Origin: an uncultured Bacilli bacterium | Lineage (GTDB): Bacteria > Bacillota_I > Bacilli_A > RF39 > UBA660 | DNA: 15,021 bases | NCBI GenBank assembly: GCA_947593275.1 | Contig: CANQDN010000015.1 | Coordinates: 1-15,021, forward strand | Direction: 5' to 3' | In this document: positions 13,831 to 15,021 of the stretch, one piece after another | How positions within the stretch are numbered: position 1 is the first letter of the stretch | Layout: the number at the start of each line of letters is the position of its first letter | Position numbers and translations under genes: made by a program | Notes under the pieces: model-generated | Seen by the model: the letters and a program-made list of their open reading frames with translations, nothing else | Told to the model about the DNA's origin: nothing | The model's database searches: none

Positions 13831-14807
13831 TATAAAACCTCCAAACTAACTGCATGCGCTATTCCCGGAATTCCAATCTTTTGATTAGCTAACTGAGGTG
13901 ATTGTAAAGAACCTGTTGCAATTATCAAGATTTTTTTATATTTCCGTGAATTAATTATTTTATCAAATAATACCAAAGGAAGAGCAACCGGCCCACTAGC
14001 TCCTGCATATGTATCTTTAATACCAGCATATATTTCTCCTCCAGCATCCATATACTTTTTAATTCTAATATCATAAGATTTCTCTAAAAATTCTTTAAAT
14101 ATTTCTGATCCAACTATTCCTAAATCACCAGTAACAATTAAATCATAATAATTAACATTTCTCTTCATTTCTACTAAATGTGTATACAAAACATCCGCGG
14201 CCGCTGGAGCCATAACTGCTCCCATATTATTCGCATCTTTTACTCCCATATCTACTACTTTTCCAATGGTTGCACTCTCAACCCTAATATTAGTTTGTTC
14301 ATTTGTAAGTAAAGTTGCTACAGCCCCCGTAGTTGTAAATGTTGATGTTAATTTTTTTATCGCCCCATATTCAATCGGATATCTAAACTGTCTTTCCGCA
14401 CTTAAATTATGACTACTAGTAGTTACAATAACCTTTTTAGCAAAATGCCCACTTATAAAAGCCGCTCCAATTATTAATTCTTCAGCATATGTTGCACAAG
14501 CACTATATAATCCTAAAAAAGGAATCCTAAACTTAGAAGCATTATATCCCGATACACTAATTTGATTAACTAGATCTCCCCCTAATAATAAATCAATTTT
14601 ATTTTCAGATAATTTATTAAATTGTAATAAATTATCTATTACAACCCTCTGCATCTTAACTTCCGCTTGTTCAAATGTCTTTTCCCCATAATAATAATCA
14701 TCCATTGCGATATCATAATTTTTAAGTAATCCATTCTTTTCTAAAGGTCCTACAAGAGAAACACTATCTTTAATATATACTCCATTAAATTTTTTACTAG
14801 CCACCAA
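13830..14807 (-). CDS. spoVAD: stage V sporulation protein AD (SpoVAD)
   Basis: A 325-aa protein with the thiolase-like fold of SpoVAD (338 aa in Bacillus subtilis), a soluble spore inner-membrane-associated protein that binds Ca-dipicolinate directly. Visible features: IDLLLGGDLVNQ and the SACATYAEE block with C104 at the thiolase Cys position, VTTSSHNLSAERQFRYPIEY, the DLIVTGDLGIVGSE region, DAGGEIYAGIKDTYAGASG, and a C-terminal IPGIAHAVSLE. The start is TTG at 14807 or GTG at 14804; AAGG is spaced 6 or 9 nt from these, so the choice is not firm. It overlaps spoVAC by 8-11 nt and spoVAE by 1 nt, so the three genes are tightly coupled. Confidence 0.95.
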   Translation of the reverse strand: MVASKKFNGVYIKDSVSLVGPLEKNGLLKNYDIAMDDYYYGEKTFEQAEVKMQRVVIDNLLQFNKLSENKIDLLLGGDLVNQISVSGYNASKFRIPFLGLYSACATYAEELIIGAAFISGHFAKKVIVTTSSHNLSAERQFRYPIEYGAIKKLTSTFTTTGAVATLLTNEQTNIRVESATIGKVVDMGVKDANNMGAVMAPAAADVLYTHLVEMKRNVNYYDLIVTGDLGIVGSEIFKEFLEKSYDIRIKKYMDAGGEIYAGIKDTYAGASGPVALPLVLFDKIINSRKYKKILIIATGSLQSPQLANQKIGIPGIAHAVSLEVL

Positions 14808-15021
14808 TAATCACCTTCACAATCACTAAAATAAAGGCACTTAAAATACCATATAAAATAACACTACCAGCAAGTTTAAAGAAATTAGAACCTAAACCTG
14901 TAACTAACCCTTCTTTTTTATAATCTAATGCACTACTAGCCACTGAATGAGCAAAACCCGTCGTCGGAATAAGTAATCCTGCTTTAGCTTTACTCATCCA
15001 ATTATCAAAAAAGCAGGATTA
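14797..15021 (-). CDS. spoVAC: stage V sporulation protein AC (SpoVAC), C-terminal part, cut by the window edge
   Basis: The C-terminal half of SpoVAC, an inner-membrane SpoVA channel protein of about 150 aa. Visible residues FFDNWMSKAKAGLLIPTTGF, then AHSVASSALDYKKEGLVTG, and the FKLAGSVILYGILSAF helix match the family position by position, including upstream of the Met at 14997, so that ATG is internal and not the true start. The first 70 or so residues lie outside the window. In the visible frame a TAA occurs at 15019-15021, inside a 12-bp inverted repeat with 14974-14985. That stop is probably an edge artefact rather than a real truncation, but it cannot be resolved here. Confidence 0.85.

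Noticed and set aside
1..15021. CRISPR array, insertion sequence, riboswitch or rRNA
   Set aside because: No regular spaced repeats, transposase, conserved RNA leader or rRNA-like sequence was seen.

Overview
This is an AT-rich, low-GC Gram-positive window (Bacillota). It carries SpoVA sporulation genes, ScpA/ScpB, strong Shine-Dalgarno sequences, genes that end in TGA, TAA and TAG, and tRNAs with encoded CCA. TGG encodes Trp and TGA acts as a stop, so the standard bacterial code applies and this is not a Mycoplasma-type genome. The mix of a small AT-rich genome style with wall-polymer and spore genes suggests a gut-type member of the Bacilli (RF39 or Erysipelotrichia-like) or a related clostridial group. 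The sequence alone does not settle which.

Layout, left to right: (1) a tRNA-Asn gene with its own terminator. (2) A cell-envelope block: a YfhO-family membrane protein on the minus strand, a divergent plus-strand pair (CPBP intramembrane protease and a YkuE-like metallophosphoesterase with altered active-site motifs), then a minus-strand LCP (LytR-CpsA-Psr) protein and a PAP2 phosphatase. These fit work on undecaprenyl-linked polymers outside the membrane. (3) An accessory block (about 6.3-10.2 kb): dinD with a LexA-like box inside its promoter; a two-gene operon of a predicted tail-anchored HExxH metallopeptidase and a small uncharacterised protein; and a stand-alone coiled-coil protein with its own promoter and terminator. 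(4) tRNA-Leu(CAA). (5) A minus-strand core block: spoVAC-spoVAD-spoVAEb, then a bitopic membrane protein of unknown function, scpA, scpB and a pentapeptide-repeat protein whose start overlaps the end of scpB.

Where it matters I corrected starts using Shine-Dalgarno position. yfhO, the LCP gene, the PAP2 gene, the coiled-coil gene, scpA, scpB and the pentapeptide gene all start downstream of the longest possible ORF start; scpA and scpB appear to use TTG. Several promoters are extended -10 type (TGN directly before TATAAT), most often TGG.

The best candidates for something undescribed are the tail-anchored metallopeptidase and its partner (7.3-9.1 kb), which share promoter architecture with the neighbouring dinD. 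Both window edges look abnormal: the tRNA-Asn acceptor stem does not pair, and the last 12 bases are an inverted copy of a segment inside spoVAC that puts a stop codon in frame. The edges may be assembly artefacts.
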